Origin: Psychrosphaera algicola
GTDB taxonomy: Bacteria; Pseudomonadota; Gammaproteobacteria; Enterobacterales; Alteromonadaceae
Reading direction: 5' to 3'
Length of the DNA stretch: 64,000 nucleotides
NCBI RefSeq assembly: GCF_028401425.1
Contig: NZ_JAQOMS010000002.1
Span: 1,302,001-1,366,000 of the forward strand
The position numbers were made by a program, and so were the translations under genes. The notes beneath the pieces are model-generated. The model was given only the letters and a program-made list of their open reading frames with translations, did no database searches and had not been told where the DNA came from. Positions 44,090 to 53,765 of the stretch are shown in pieces. Numbering within the stretch: position 1 is the first letter of the stretch; the number at the start of each line of letters is the position of its first letter.

Positions 44090-45303
44090 CTAGTGTGCAG
44101 CCCATTGCACGCTATTTAAATCAACACCATCTTTGAACATTTCCCAAAGCGGCGACATTTCACGTAATTTGTCGATTGCGTTGTTAACTTGTCCGATAAC
44201 ATGGTCGATGTCAGCTTCTGTCGTAAAACGACCAATACTGAATCGAATCGAGCTATGTGCTAACTCGTCTGTCAAACCTAATGCTCTCAATACATATGAA
44301 GGCTCTAAAGAAGCAGACGTACAGGCTGAACCTGAAGATACCGCCATGTCTTTTAGTGCCATAATTAAACTTTCGCCTTCAACAAAGTTAAAGCTTACAT
44401 TGAAGATACCTTAACGCGGCTCTCTAAGTCACCATTGATGTAGGTTTCTTCGATATGTTTAACACCGTTCCAAAGTTTTTCACGTAATTCGATAATGTGT
44501 TTTGTGTCTTTTTCCATATCTTGCTTAGCAATACGGAATGCTTCACCCATACCCACAATCTGATGTACAGGTAGTGTACCAGAACGGAAACCACGCTCAT
44601 GGCCGCCACCGTGCATTTGCGCTTCTAAGCGAATACGAGGTTTACGACTAACATATAATGCGCCAATACCCTTAGGGCCGTATATTTTATGCGCTGAAAA
44701 TGACATTAGATCCACTTTCAATTCTGACAAATCCACTGGGATTTTACCGGCACTTTGTGCGCCATCAACATGGAATACAATTTTACGTTCACGACACATT
44801 TCGCCAATTTTAGCGATATCTTGAATAACACCAATTTCATTGTTTACATGCATGATGCTTACAACAACAGTGTCGTCACGCATTGTTTTTGCAAGTACGT
44901 CTAAGTCAACAAGGCCGTTTGGTAATACGTCTAAATACGTTACTTCAAAACCTTGGCGTTCTAATTCACGACAGGTATCTAAAACGGCTTTATGTTCAGT
45001 TTTAGCCGTAATAATGTGCTTACCCTTTTTGCTATAAAAATGAGCTGCACCTTTAATCGCTAAGTTATTAGACTCTGTTGCACCCGATGTAAAAACAATT
45101 TCGCGTGGGTCAGCATTTACTAATTCAGCAATATTATTTCTGGCGATATCAACTAATTCTTCTGCTTGCCAGCCATATTTGTGTGACCGCGACGCTGGGT
45201 TACCAAATGTGCCATCCATTGTTAACGACTTCATCATTTCTTCTGCTACACGAGGGTCAACTGGTGTGGTAGCTGCGTAATCTAGATAGATTGGTAACTT
45301 CAT
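44090..45303 (-). CDS. iscS: IscS cysteine desulfurase
   Basis: The start at 45303 gives MKLPIYLDYAATTPVDPRVA and has GGAG upstream. The PLP-binding Lys is in SFSAHKIYGPKG; the active-site Cys loop is SGSACTSASLEPSYVLRALG. The frame breaks near 44385, between VKVSSM and NFVEGES. About 404 residues with the break repaired. It supplies sulfur for Fe-S clusters and tRNA thiolation. Confidence 0.96.
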
Positions 45304-45353
45304 TAAATTCTCCACGAACGAATTAAAAACCTGCGTTTATACAGGTAGAACAA

Positions 45354-45824
45354 TTATAAATTTTGCGCTGCTAAACGAATAGTCGTATGTTCAGCATCTT
45401 GCCGCTCTGCTACGGCTTTTACGTCTTTTTGTTGAACCAATTCACCAATCGAAATATCACTTAAAAAGTTTTCTATTCGATCGCTCAGATTCGACCATAA
45501 TTTATGAGTAAGACAGCGAGTGCCACTCAAACAATCGCCTTTTCCGCCACACTTAGTTGCATCTACACTTTCATCTACAGCAGCGATAACTTCGCTAATG
45601 GAGATTTCTAATGCATTGCGTCCAAGAAAATAACCACCACCTGGGCCTCTTACACTGTTTACCAACTCGCTTTTACGAAGTTTGGCGAACAACTGCTCTA
45701 AATAAGAAAGCGAAATTCCTTAGCGTTCTGATATATCGGTTAACGGTACGGGTCCATTTGACGTATGTAATGCAACATCTAGCATTGCTGTAACGGCATA
45801 ACGACCTTTAGATGTAAGCTTCAT
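45354..45824 (-). CDS. iscR: IscR, Rrf2-type regulator of the isc operon, with in-frame stop
   Basis: The start at 45822-45824 (ATG) gives MKLTSKGRYAVTAMLDVALH. At codon 35 the frame reads TAA (45720-45722), exactly where E. coli IscR has Gln in SERQGISLSYLEQL; the same frame then runs on to 45354, with no indel. The C-terminal part keeps the cluster ligands (TKCGGKGDCLSGTRCLTH). A CAA-to-TAA change is the simplest account, either a base-call error or a real nonsense mutation. A real mutation would remove repression of isc. Length is about 157 residues if read through. Confidence 0.88.
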
Positions 45825-45870
45825 TTCTCACCTTTCACGTTAAAAATGTGGACCCTTTCGATGGGGTCGC

Positions 45871-45898
45871 ATTTTACAAACCTGAGTAAATTAGTCAA
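45871..45898 (-). promoter_or_regulatory. Promoter of iscR
   Basis: On the minus strand TTGACT (45893-45898) is a good -35 and TAAAAT (45871-45876) a good -10, 16 bases apart. The -35 lies inside one IscR box. A leader hairpin (GACCC / GGGTC, 45851-45868) follows. Confidence 0.65.
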
Positions 45899-45929
45899 GT
45901 ACTTATACCTGACTAATTTACTCGGGTTT
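45878..45929. promoter_or_regulatory. Pair of inverted type-1 IscR binding sites
   Basis: A 20-bp inverted repeat with one mismatch: AAACCTGAGTAAATTAGTCA (45878-45897) and TGACTAATTTACTCGGGTTT (45910-45929). Each half matches the known type-1 IscR site core (ATAnCTGACTAATTTACTCG-like). It lies just before iscR, as in other gammaproteobacteria, where holo-IscR represses the operon. Confidence 0.75.
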
Positions 45930-45947
45930 AAATAAAACGCAAGGACT

Positions 45948-46765
45948 TTATATTGTCGGATCGAAGGCGTGCATACCTGCGACGCGCTGTTCAGCAGCTT
46001 TTGGCCTTCTTCCACAAACTCTTTTGAGTCGACGTCGATGACCGGTAATTCTTTATTGCAGACAGTACCACCCATTTTTGTGACTTCTGAGCACACTGAA
46101 GCTAGCTTCTCGTCCATAATAGTAATGTGGTCTAACATTGCGCCAATTGCTTTGGCGACAGGATCTGGGTTATCTGGTGACACCGCATAAGCGTCAAAAC
46201 CATATTTTTGCGCCATCTGCGTACGCTTTTTATCATCTGTTGCAGCTGAAGTCGGCGCGTTTACTATTCGCCCTGGAATACCGACAACAGTGGCGTTCTC
46301 AGGAACTTCTTTAACAACAACAGAGTTAGAACCAACACGGGCATTTTTGCCAACTAAAATCGGACCTAAAATTTTCGCCCCGGCCCCTACGACAACACCA
46401 TCTAACAATGTTGGATGCCTTTTCCCAGCATTCCAACTTGTCCCACCTAAGGTTACACCGTGATAAAGCGTTACATCGTCACCAATTTCTGCCGTTTCGC
46501 CGATTACGACGCCCATGCCGTGGTCGATGAAAAATCGACGGCCAATAGTAGCACCGGGGTGAATTTCAACCCCTGTCAACCAGCGTGCGATAGTTGAAAT
46601 GTAACGTGCCAACCATTTCCAGTTTGCGCGCCACAGACTATGTGATATTCGTTGAAACCAGATCGCATGAAGTCCAGGATAGTTAAACAATATTTCCCAA
46701 TTGCTGCGCGCAGCTGGGTCACGATTGTAAACACTTGCTATATCTTCTTTAATGCGATCAAACAT
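45948..46765 (-). CDS. cysE: Serine O-acetyltransferase CysE
   Basis: First committed step of cysteine synthesis. The left-handed beta-helix hexapeptide region has GVEIHPGATIGRRFFIDHG, VVIGETAEIGDDVTLYHGVT and GKRHPTLLDG, with the catalytic His residues. The frame breaks near 46000 (a short A run); the right frame ends EQRVAGMHAFDPTI at 45948, giving about 272 residues (E. coli 273). Without the repair a false tail runs into iscR. It links cysteine supply with the adjacent Fe-S operon. Confidence 0.94.
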
Positions 46766-46789
46766 TGGGAACGTTACTCTTTAATTAGT

Positions 46790-47511
46790 TTAGTTTTTAA
46801 TTAACTTAGTTATAGAAGTGAGGACACCTCTTAATATATTCAACTCGTGGGACTCAGGTCGTGCCCGATTAAATACACGACGAAGCTTTGACATAACTTG
46901 CCCAGGATGTTGTTTAATAATAAATCCGGTATGAACCAAGGTTTCTTCCAAATGCTGATAAAAACCTTCTAGTTGACCGCTATTAGGATAGTCGGCTTCA
47001 AACGGCTCATATTGCTCACCTTCTTTTTCTAAAAAGTTCATGCGAACTTCGTAGGAAAGTGTTTGAACCGCCATTGCCAGATTTAAAGAACTGTATTCTG
47101 GATTTGCCGGAATATGAACATGGAACTGGCACTGCTGTAATTCTTCGTTGGTGAGGCCCGAGTTTTCTCGCCCAAATACCAAAGCAACTTTATGTTTTTC
47201 GCCTTCTTCAACTACTTTTTACCACACTCTCGAGGACCGACCATTGGCCAAGATAACGTGCGTGAACGAGCACTTGCTGCAATTGATAATCCACAGTCTG
47301 CGATGGCTTCTTGCAAAGTATCTACAATTTTGAGATTGCCCAAGATATCGGTCGCTCCAGCGGCTAAAGCAGAAGTATGACTATCTGGAGGCTGCACAGG
47401 ATCGACAAGTACTAAGTCTTTAATTCCCATCGTTTTCATTGCGCGCGCAGCAGACCCGATATTTCCGGTATGTGAGGTATTTACCAATACAATTCTTACG
47501 TTATCTAACAT
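46790..47511 (-). CDS. trmJ: tRNA (cytidine/uridine-32-2'-O-)-methyltransferase TrmJ
   Basis: A SPOUT-class methyltransferase. Motif 1 is LVNTSHTGNIGSAARAMKTM; motif 2 is LVFGRENSGLTNEEL; motif 3 is IPANPEYSSLNLAMAVQ. An A run near 47215 is one base short (A5 to A6), which splits it. About 241 residues, including the C-terminal extension seen in TrmJ. It modifies position 32 of tRNAs. It lies upstream of cysE and in the same direction. Confidence 0.93.
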
Positions 47512-47693
47512 TCACTCAGTCATTCTAGTAGTTAAGCCGGCCGCAGTTTAACACAATAGCGGTGTAGGAATTAAGCCAAAATACGCTGTCGTTAACTCAT
47601 TTTTTATTAGATATTATCTGAATACCACTAATGCCCAGATTTTGTACGGACATTTAGCCCCATGAAGATCAGTGAAAGGAAATGCACGGAGTA
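47512..47693. other. Spacer between trmJ and the 44-bp array
   Basis: No gene. It should hold the trmJ promoter, yet the repeat array begins within 190 bases of the start codon. Confidence 0.4.
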
Positions 47694-48352
47694 ATAATAA
47701 CGCAGACACCCACCGTTGTATTAACCGCCTAACGCAAAAAATAAAAAACAACGTAGACACCCATCGTTGTTTTAACCGCCTAACGCAAAAAACAACGCAG
47801 ACACCCACCTTTGTTTTAACCACATAACGCAAAAAACAACGCAGACACCCACCTTTGTTTTAACCACATAACGCAAAAAATAACGCAGACACCCACCGTT
47901 GTTTTAACCACATAACGCAAAAAACAACGCAGACACCCACCTTTGTTTTAACCACATAACGCAAAAAACAACGCAGACACCCACCGTTGTTTTAACCGCC
48001 TAACGCAAAAAACAACGCAGACACCCACCGTTGTTTTAACCGCCTAACGCAAAAAACAACGCAGACACCCACCGTTGTTTTAACCACATAACGCAAAAAA
48101 CAACGCAGACACCCACCGTTGTTTTAACCCTCTAACGCAAAAAACAACGCAGACACCCACCGTTGTTTTAACCACATAACGCAAAAAAACAACGCAGACA
48201 CCCACCGTTGTTTTAACCGCCTAACGTAAAAAATAACGCAGACACCCACCGTTGTTTTAACCGCCTACCGCTAAAAATAACGCAGACACCCACCGTTGTT
48301 TTAACCGCCTAACGCAAAAAACAACGCAGACACCCACCGTTGTATTAACCAC
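47694..48352. repeat. 44-bp tandem repeat array, 15 copies, hairpin-forming
   Basis: The marker GCAGACACCC (or a variant) recurs at 47702, 47753, 47797, 47841, 47885, 47929, 47973, 48017, 48061, 48105, 48149, 48194, 48238, 48282 and 48326: a spacing of 44 except one 51 and one 45. Units differ mainly by a CCGCCTAACGC or CCACATAACGC segment. In most copies AAAACAACG and CGTTGTTTT form 9-bp arms around the loop CAGACACCCAC. There are no unique spacers, so it is not CRISPR. It lies between a FAH-family gene end and the trmJ promoter. Confidence 0.95.
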
Positions 48353-48376
48353 ATGACGTGAGGTAAATTCTATTAT

Positions 48377-49006
48377 TTATGCTTGCCACTCTTGGCTCAT
48401 AAGCTTTATTTCGTCTGCAAACAGCTCCGCAACAAAAACATCACCTTGATTTATTTTCCCAACACCTTTTGGTGTGCCGGTCATAATGACATCGCCATCA
48501 TCTAACGAAAACACCGTTTCGACTTCCGATAATATCGCGGTTGGAGAGTGGATCATGTGTTCTACACCGCCAGCTTGTTGTAGCTTGCCATTTATCCAGA
48601 GTTTCAAATGAAGCTTTTCTAAATCGAAATCCAACTTAACAAAGGGAGATAACACAGCGGCACCTTTAAAACTTTTAGCTCGCTCCCACGGAAGCCCATT
48701 CTGCTTCAACTTAGTTTGAATTTCTCGTTTTGTTAAATCTAAGCCAACCCCGACCGCATCTAAAAACCCGTTTTTTACGACAAAACATATTTCTGTCTCA
48801 AAATGAATTTCATCGCCGCTTTGAGCGCTCCCAAGCTTAAAAACAAAACTGTCAGATATTGCAGAATTGGGTTTTATAAACAACACCATCTCGTCAGGAA
48901 CCACATTATTCAACTCCTTAATATGATCTACAAAGTTACGCCCAACACAAACAACTTTATTAGGTATGATCTTAGTTCCAGCGACAGTGATTCTATTTAG
49001 TGACAT
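48377..49006 (-). CDS. Fumarylacetoacetate hydrolase (FAH)-family protein
   Basis: 209 residues, intact. Core signature: KVVCVGRNFVDHIKELNN, metal ligands in HFETEICFVV and an Asp in VGVGLDLTKREIQ, the SFKGAAVLSPFV block and DVIMTGTPKGVGKINQGD. This matches the small YcgM-type FAH proteins (acylpyruvase or related decarboxylase/hydrolase). Monocistronic; the array lies directly downstream. Confidence 0.9.
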   Translation of the reverse strand: MSLNRITVAGTKIIPNKVVCVGRNFVDHIKELNNVVPDEMVLFIKPNSAISDSFVFKLGSAQSGDEIHFETEICFVVKNGFLDAVGVGLDLTKREIQTKLKQNGLPWERAKSFKGAAVLSPFVKLDFDLEKLHLKLWINGKLQQAGGVEHMIHSPTAILSEVETVFSLDDGDVIMTGTPKGVGKINQGDVFVAELFADEIKLMSQEWQA

Positions 49007-49103
49007 ACAAATATTCCTTTGCTCGGATTAAGTGGATACGCTTAAGAAGTGTAAGTTTAACTAAAACAGATGGTAATCAAACACGTTTCCAGTTGAAAAT
49101 TAA

Positions 49104-49130
49104 CAAAAAACCCCAGGCGACTGGGGTTAA
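49104..49130 (-). terminator. Terminator of tyrS
   Basis: On the minus strand AACCCCAG-TCGC-CTGGGGTT is followed by a T6 run. It sits about 30 bases after the tyrS stop codon. Confidence 0.9.
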
Positions 49131-49158
49131 TTTTAATATAGGAAGAGCTATTAGAAGA

Positions 49159-50357
49159 TTAGCTAACTGTTACTTTGGCAAACTTTCTTTTACCGACCTG
49201 ATAAATTTCACTGCTGCCAACTTCAATAATCAACTTAGTATCACTGATTTTGTCTTTGCCGTTTAACTTAACAGCCCCCTGCTTGATCATGCGCATCGCT
49301 TCAGAGGTACTTGCCACTAAACCAGCTTCTTTAAGTAAATTACTGATAGCAATTGGTTCACCTGATGTCACCGTAACTTCTGGAATTTCGTCAGGCAACG
49401 CATTTTTTGGAATCGCTTAATGAAATCGGCATAAGCATCATCCGCAGCTTGTTCACTGTGGAAACGTGCAATTAGTTCTTTTGCTAATTCAATTTTGACA
49501 TCACGAGGGTTGCTGCCCGCTTCAATATTTGCTTTAAATTGCTCAATTTCAGCAATTGGGCGGAAACTAAGTAAGTCATAGTAACGCCACATTAGCTCGT
49601 CAGAAATAGACATTACTTTACCAAACATATCCTGCGGCGCGTCTGTAATGCCGATGTAATTGTTCAAAGACTTAGACATCTTTTGAACACCATCTAATCC
49701 TTCTAACAAAGGCATCATCAAAACAGATTGTGGACGCTGACCTTCGTCTTTTTGCAACTCACGGCCCATTAATAGGTTAAATCGTTGGTCTGTACCACCT
49801 AATTCAACGTCAGCTTTAAGTGCAACTGAATCCCAACCTTGTACAAGTGGGTATAAAAATTCATGAATTGCGATTGACTGACCACCCGCGTAGCGTCTTT
49901 TTAAAGTCGTCTCGTTCCAACATACGTGCAACGGTTTGACGAGCAGCTAGCTTAATCATGTCTGACGCACCAAACTCGTTAAACCATGTCGAGTTAAAAG
50001 CGACGGTGGTTTTAGCTGGATCTAAAATTTTGAAAACCTGTTCTTTATAGGTTTCTGCATTTCTTAGCACGTCTTCTTTAGTTAACGGCTTACGCGTAAC
50101 ATTTTTCCCGTTGGGTCGCCAATGAGTCCAGTAAAGTCACCAATTAAAAAGATAACTTCATGGCCTAGGTCTTGAAATGTTTTTAGTTTATTAATTAGAA
50201 CAGTATGACCTAAATGAAGATCAGGAGCTGTAGGATCAAAACCGGCCTTGATGCGAAGAGGTTTGCCCTCTTCTAGTTTTTTGATCAGATCGTCTTCTGG
50301 CAAAATTTCATCTGTGCCACGTTTGATCTCAGCTATAGCGTTTTGGATGTCGGTCAT
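49159..50357 (-). CDS. tyrS: Tyrosyl-tRNA synthetase
   Basis: Class I motifs: HIGH equivalent HLGH in APDLHLGHTVLINKL and KMSKS in GVQKMSKSLNNYIG. The C-terminal S4 RNA-binding domain has SEAMRMIKQGAVKLNG. Three frame breaks (near 50100, 49900 and 49410) divide an essential gene, so they are very likely base-call errors. Repaired length is about 400 residues. It ends at a strong terminator. Confidence 0.95.
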
Positions 50358-50442
50358 GTTATCGCCTGTAAATTACTACTCGAAGAGTCAGGTTAAAAAT
50401 AGAATCGCCGGAGTTTACGACAATTTGTCCCTTTTTTGAATG

Positions 50443-51903
50443 TTAAGCTAGGTACAAATTGCGATATTCTTCAAATGCGTACTGATCTGTCATGCCGCTA
50501 ACGTGATCTTGGATCAATCGACAACGGTAATAAAACTCCAGTAATACAAAGTCGGGCTGGTTAATCAAAGGTTCAATTGCCACTCGATAGGCTTTTAAAT
50601 GTTTGTTTGCAAGGCGTTTATAAAGCCTAGCTTCTAAAAGCCTACCACGTTTTCGGTCCCATACCATGTCTTGAAACTTGTCTGTTTTGCATAATAACAA
50701 AGGTTCAAAAGCTTGCAGTAGCCCCGATATAATTTGATAACCCTGTAGTTCTTTTGTCTCAACTTCATGTGTTGAGAAAATGTATTTAATCGCGACATCT
50801 TTAAATGTCGAAATAACGTTATGAAAAATACTGTCGTCTTCGAGTAAGGCACGATTAAAATCGCCTTCGTAGACGCTTTCAATATTATCGATAAATTGCA
50901 CAGCAGCATGATCGACCAGAGGATGAATGAGCTGCACCCGCAACCAAACAAAAAATTCATGAGTCTTGTTTATCGGCTCTTTTTCACTTCGGCCAAGTGC
51001 ATATTCTACGGCCTCTTCAAATGTCTTGTTTTTCGTGATCCTTTGAGTACTTGTTTCACCAGCGTACCGATTAAACGTCTCGATTAAATGAGCAGACAAC
51101 TGTTGGCAATCTAGTAGTCCTTTTTCAACACCATCTTCAATGTCTGCTAAACAGTAACTTATGTCATCTGCCGCTTCCATTAAATAGGCTAAAGGATACC
51201 TGTGACCGGGCTTTATTTCTAAATGGGTCGACATCGACTTGATGTCTTCCATTTCAGAATAATAAAACCCGACTTTCTTCTTCAAATAAGACAGTGGTTT
51301 GCTTTTGTCAGGTCTTTGTTCAAGCCCCGAACGCGTATATTTTAGTATGCTGGCCGCTTGCGAGTACGTTAGGTTTAAACGTAACAAATTAAAGATGATC
51401 CGAAATGCTTGAGCGTTTCCTTCGAAATTTTTAAGTTCGTGTTTAAGTTGCAACGCCAACATTTTGTTCGACGACTGCGCAAACAAAACATGTTTATCAA
51501 GGTGTTTTTCAAACCAATGGTTAATCGCCGCTTCACCAAAATGACCAAAAGGCGGATTACCTATGTCGTGCATCAAGCACGCCATTTCTACTAATGTTTC
51601 AACTTCTCTTTCGAATGGCAGTAAACCGATATCTAACGGATTTTGGTTTAATTTCTTGAAAATTGTTCGAACAATATGTCGACCCGTCTGCTGTACTTCT
51701 AACGAATGCGTTAAACGGCTGCGTACTGCAGAGTTATTTTCTAATGGAAAAACTTGTGTTTTTTGTTGAAGACGACGGATCGCAGCTGACTGAATAATTC
51801 GGCCTCTGTCACTTTCAAACTGCTCAGCTAAATAACTAATATCGGTAGGAGGGGTTGCTCGCCCATATGAACGCAACGCAGTGATTTTCTTCTTGAAATC
51901 CAT
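50443..51903 (-). CDS. dgt: dGTPase (deoxyguanosine triphosphate triphosphohydrolase)
   Basis: 486 residues, intact, close to E. coli Dgt (505). The N-terminal FESDRGRIIQSAAIRRLQQK and FPLENNSAVRSRLTHSLEVQ blocks and the HD motif LMHDIGNPPFGHFGE are highly conserved. It hydrolyses dGTP to deoxyguanosine and triphosphate and may restrict phage. I chose the ATG at 51903; an upstream TTG (51924) would add seven residues. Confidence 0.93.
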   Translation of the reverse strand: MDFKKKITALRSYGRATPPTDISYLAEQFESDRGRIIQSAAIRRLQQKTQVFPLENNSAVRSRLTHSLEVQQTGRHIVRTIFKKLNQNPLDIGLLPFEREVETLVEMACLMHDIGNPPFGHFGEAAINHWFEKHLDKHVLFAQSSNKMLALQLKHELKNFEGNAQAFRIIFNLLRLNLTYSQAASILKYTRSGLEQRPDKSKPLSYLKKKVGFYYSEMEDIKSMSTHLEIKPGHRYPLAYLMEAADDISYCLADIEDGVEKGLLDCQQLSAHLIETFNRYAGETSTQRITKNKTFEEAVEYALGRSEKEPINKTHEFFVWLRVQLIHPLVDHAAVQFIDNIESVYEGDFNRALLEDDSIFHNVISTFKDVAIKYIFSTHEVETKELQGYQIISGLLQAFEPLLLCKTDKFQDMVWDRKRGRLLEARLYKRLANKHLKAYRVAIEPLINQPDFVLLEFYYRCRLIQDHVSGMTDQYAFEEYRNLYLA

Positions 51904-52051
51904 AAAACTAGAAACTCTCGGCAAAGGATGAAAACACCCTAGTGGCGGATATTCCAGCCAACTAATAAGTGAGTACGATTGTTAAAGGTAAGGTCGGCTT
52001 CTTTAAATTTTTCGGTTTGGCAAATCGGAGCCATTTTATATTTATAAAAAG

Positions 52052-52443
52052 TTAATGAAGACTCACGACTAACTTCTTTTTTTCAGATTCTGGCAACACG
52101 TTCCACGACAAATACACTTGTTTTTTGGTCATGCCCCGTACAATTCGACATTCTAATATCGCTTTCTTGATCTTTTTTGACAACTTAGGATAACCAGCGA
52201 TATAACTTTCAGCTCGAGCTTGCCGCTCATCTAGTTGTTTTTGTTGCTTCTTTTTTGTTTCGCCCAATAAGTTTCAATGGATTCAGCTCTGCTAACGTCA
52301 TAAAACGTCATCTTCGACTCGTCTCCACAAGGCAATGCCGAAAACTTCGTTACACCATCTTCGATACACCGGTATACCTCTGCATTAATGTTTGCAGACA
52401 TAAACAGACCAAAGACTAATAGTAGAAAACCAGCCGCTCGCAT
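52052..52443 (-). CDS. DUF4124-domain exported protein
   Basis: A signal peptide (MRAAGFLLLVFGLFMSANINA) is followed by the DUF4124 core EVYRCIEDGVTKFSALPCGD, then a Lys/Gln-rich helical part, then TKKQVYLSWNVLPE. The frame breaks near 52255. About 130 residues. Periplasmic; function unknown. Confidence 0.8.
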
Positions 52444-52617
52444 TAACCTACATTTTCCTTTCTGTTAAACTTAAATTCAGACCATGTTGAAATGTAAAAT
52501 CACTGATATTCTCAGTTTTTTTCAAATTTCCACACAAATAAGTCGTAATAGTGCGGTAAAATCAACGATAAACCTAGCATTCCACATAAAACGATGTACA
52601 TCAAGGCAAAAATACCA

Positions 52618-53216
52618 ATGACACAATTTGCAATCATCAATGAAGTACATAAAACATTAGAAATAAAAAAAGCCAATTCATTTGCTGGCTCAAAACAGTG
52701 GATTCTCGTGAAGATGCCATGGCGTTTCTTGCTATCGCCAAGCAAACTTACCCTGACGCGCGACACCATTGTTGGGCGTATGTCATGGGCGCCAACGCAC
52801 AATCTCAAACCGCCGCGATGTCCGATGATGAAGAACCTTCTGGTACCGCTGGAAAGCCCATTCTCAATGTTTTACAACATAAACCTGTCAATAATATTAT
52901 GGCAATTGTCATTCGTTATTTTGGTGGTATTAAACTTGGGGCCGGAGGGCTTGTAAGAGCATATTCGCAATCTGTTGAACAAGCGTTTAGTGAGGCGGAA
53001 TTGGCGCCTATTGTCCCTGTAGATAGTTTTACGGCGAAGTTTGATTTTGCTCAAGAACAATGGGTTCGCCACCAACTTGATTTATTGAATGGCACTATTT
53101 TAGATGTTGAATATGCTGAGTCTGTAACAATGACAGGGCTTATTCCAAGTGAAGGCTTGCAACAATTACAAAATGCCATTGCGTCAAAAAGCATTGATTT
53201 AGTCATTGAGGAATAA
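52618..53216 (+). CDS. YigZ/IMPACT-family protein
   Basis: Family landmarks: DARHHCWAYVMGANAQSQ, DDEEPSGTAGKPILNVL and IVIRYFGGIKLGAGGLVRAY. An A run near 52670 is one base short (A7 to A8); repaired, the N-terminal part reads EIKKSQFICWLKTVDSREDA as in the family. About 199 residues. Proteins of this family act in translation-related stress; the exact role is not settled. Confidence 0.88.
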
Positions 53217-53305
53217 AAGGTTAATACAAATATATTAGAAACGTCTTACCCAATTCTATGTGAGTTAATTAATGTCTTTAGCAAACCGCGGCACAGCAAC
53301 TGTCG

Positions 53306-53754
53306 TTAGCCCGAATTTGATGTCTGAGACATCTTTGATATTGCCAATGGTAATATCAATTGATTATATTCATTCATTAAGTTTTGGATCTGCAGTTTAA
53401 TTAACTTCCGTTCATCTTCATCTAACGATTCATCATTGTAATCAAGCGTTGCTTGCTCAATTTCAATACGTTTATTCGTTGCCAGTTCCTCTAAATTTGC
53501 TTTATCTGAAACGGTCAAGGTCACATCTTGTGATTGCTCGGCTTGACGAACCTGAGCTACTTTCGCCATCGCTCTTGCTTGGCTCTGCGCTAATTTCACT
53601 TGTTGCAAGCTCGTCGGCTTCGTTAATTGAGTTGTTTTTTAAGTTCCGCTTCTGGTGAAACATTTTGCTCCAGATGATGACTAAAAATGACAAATATCGC
53701 GACACAGAATGCAACAATAAACGCGCCAATTAACACAATTTTATTCTTTTTCAT
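53306..53754 (-). CDS. Small membrane-anchored coiled-coil protein downstream of the giant exoprotein
   Basis: An A run near 53635 is one base short; repaired, the gene starts at 53754 with MKKNKIVLIGAFIVAFCV (one TM helix) and a periplasmic helical part rich in Gln, Glu and Ala (about residues 40-140). It begins 11 bases after the giant protein gene. I do not recognise a family. Its position suggests a partner in export or anchoring, which is inference. Confidence 0.7.
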
Positions 53755-53765
53755 TGTCAATGACC

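Noticed and set aside
45821..45947. Extended CysE C-terminus running into iscR
   Set aside because: The other frame gives the expected CysE ending at 45948; the extension would read through the IscR boxes.
47614..47832. Open frame inside the 44-bp array (72 residues)
   Set aside because: It reads repeat sequence only and has no ribosome site; the frame is an artefact of periodic DNA.
47694..48352. CRISPR array
   Set aside because: The 44-bp units abut with no unique spacers and no cas genes are near; it is a tandem minisatellite.
52512..52808. 98-residue membrane-like frame opposite the YigZ gene
   Set aside because: It is antisense to the conserved N-terminal part of the YigZ-family gene.
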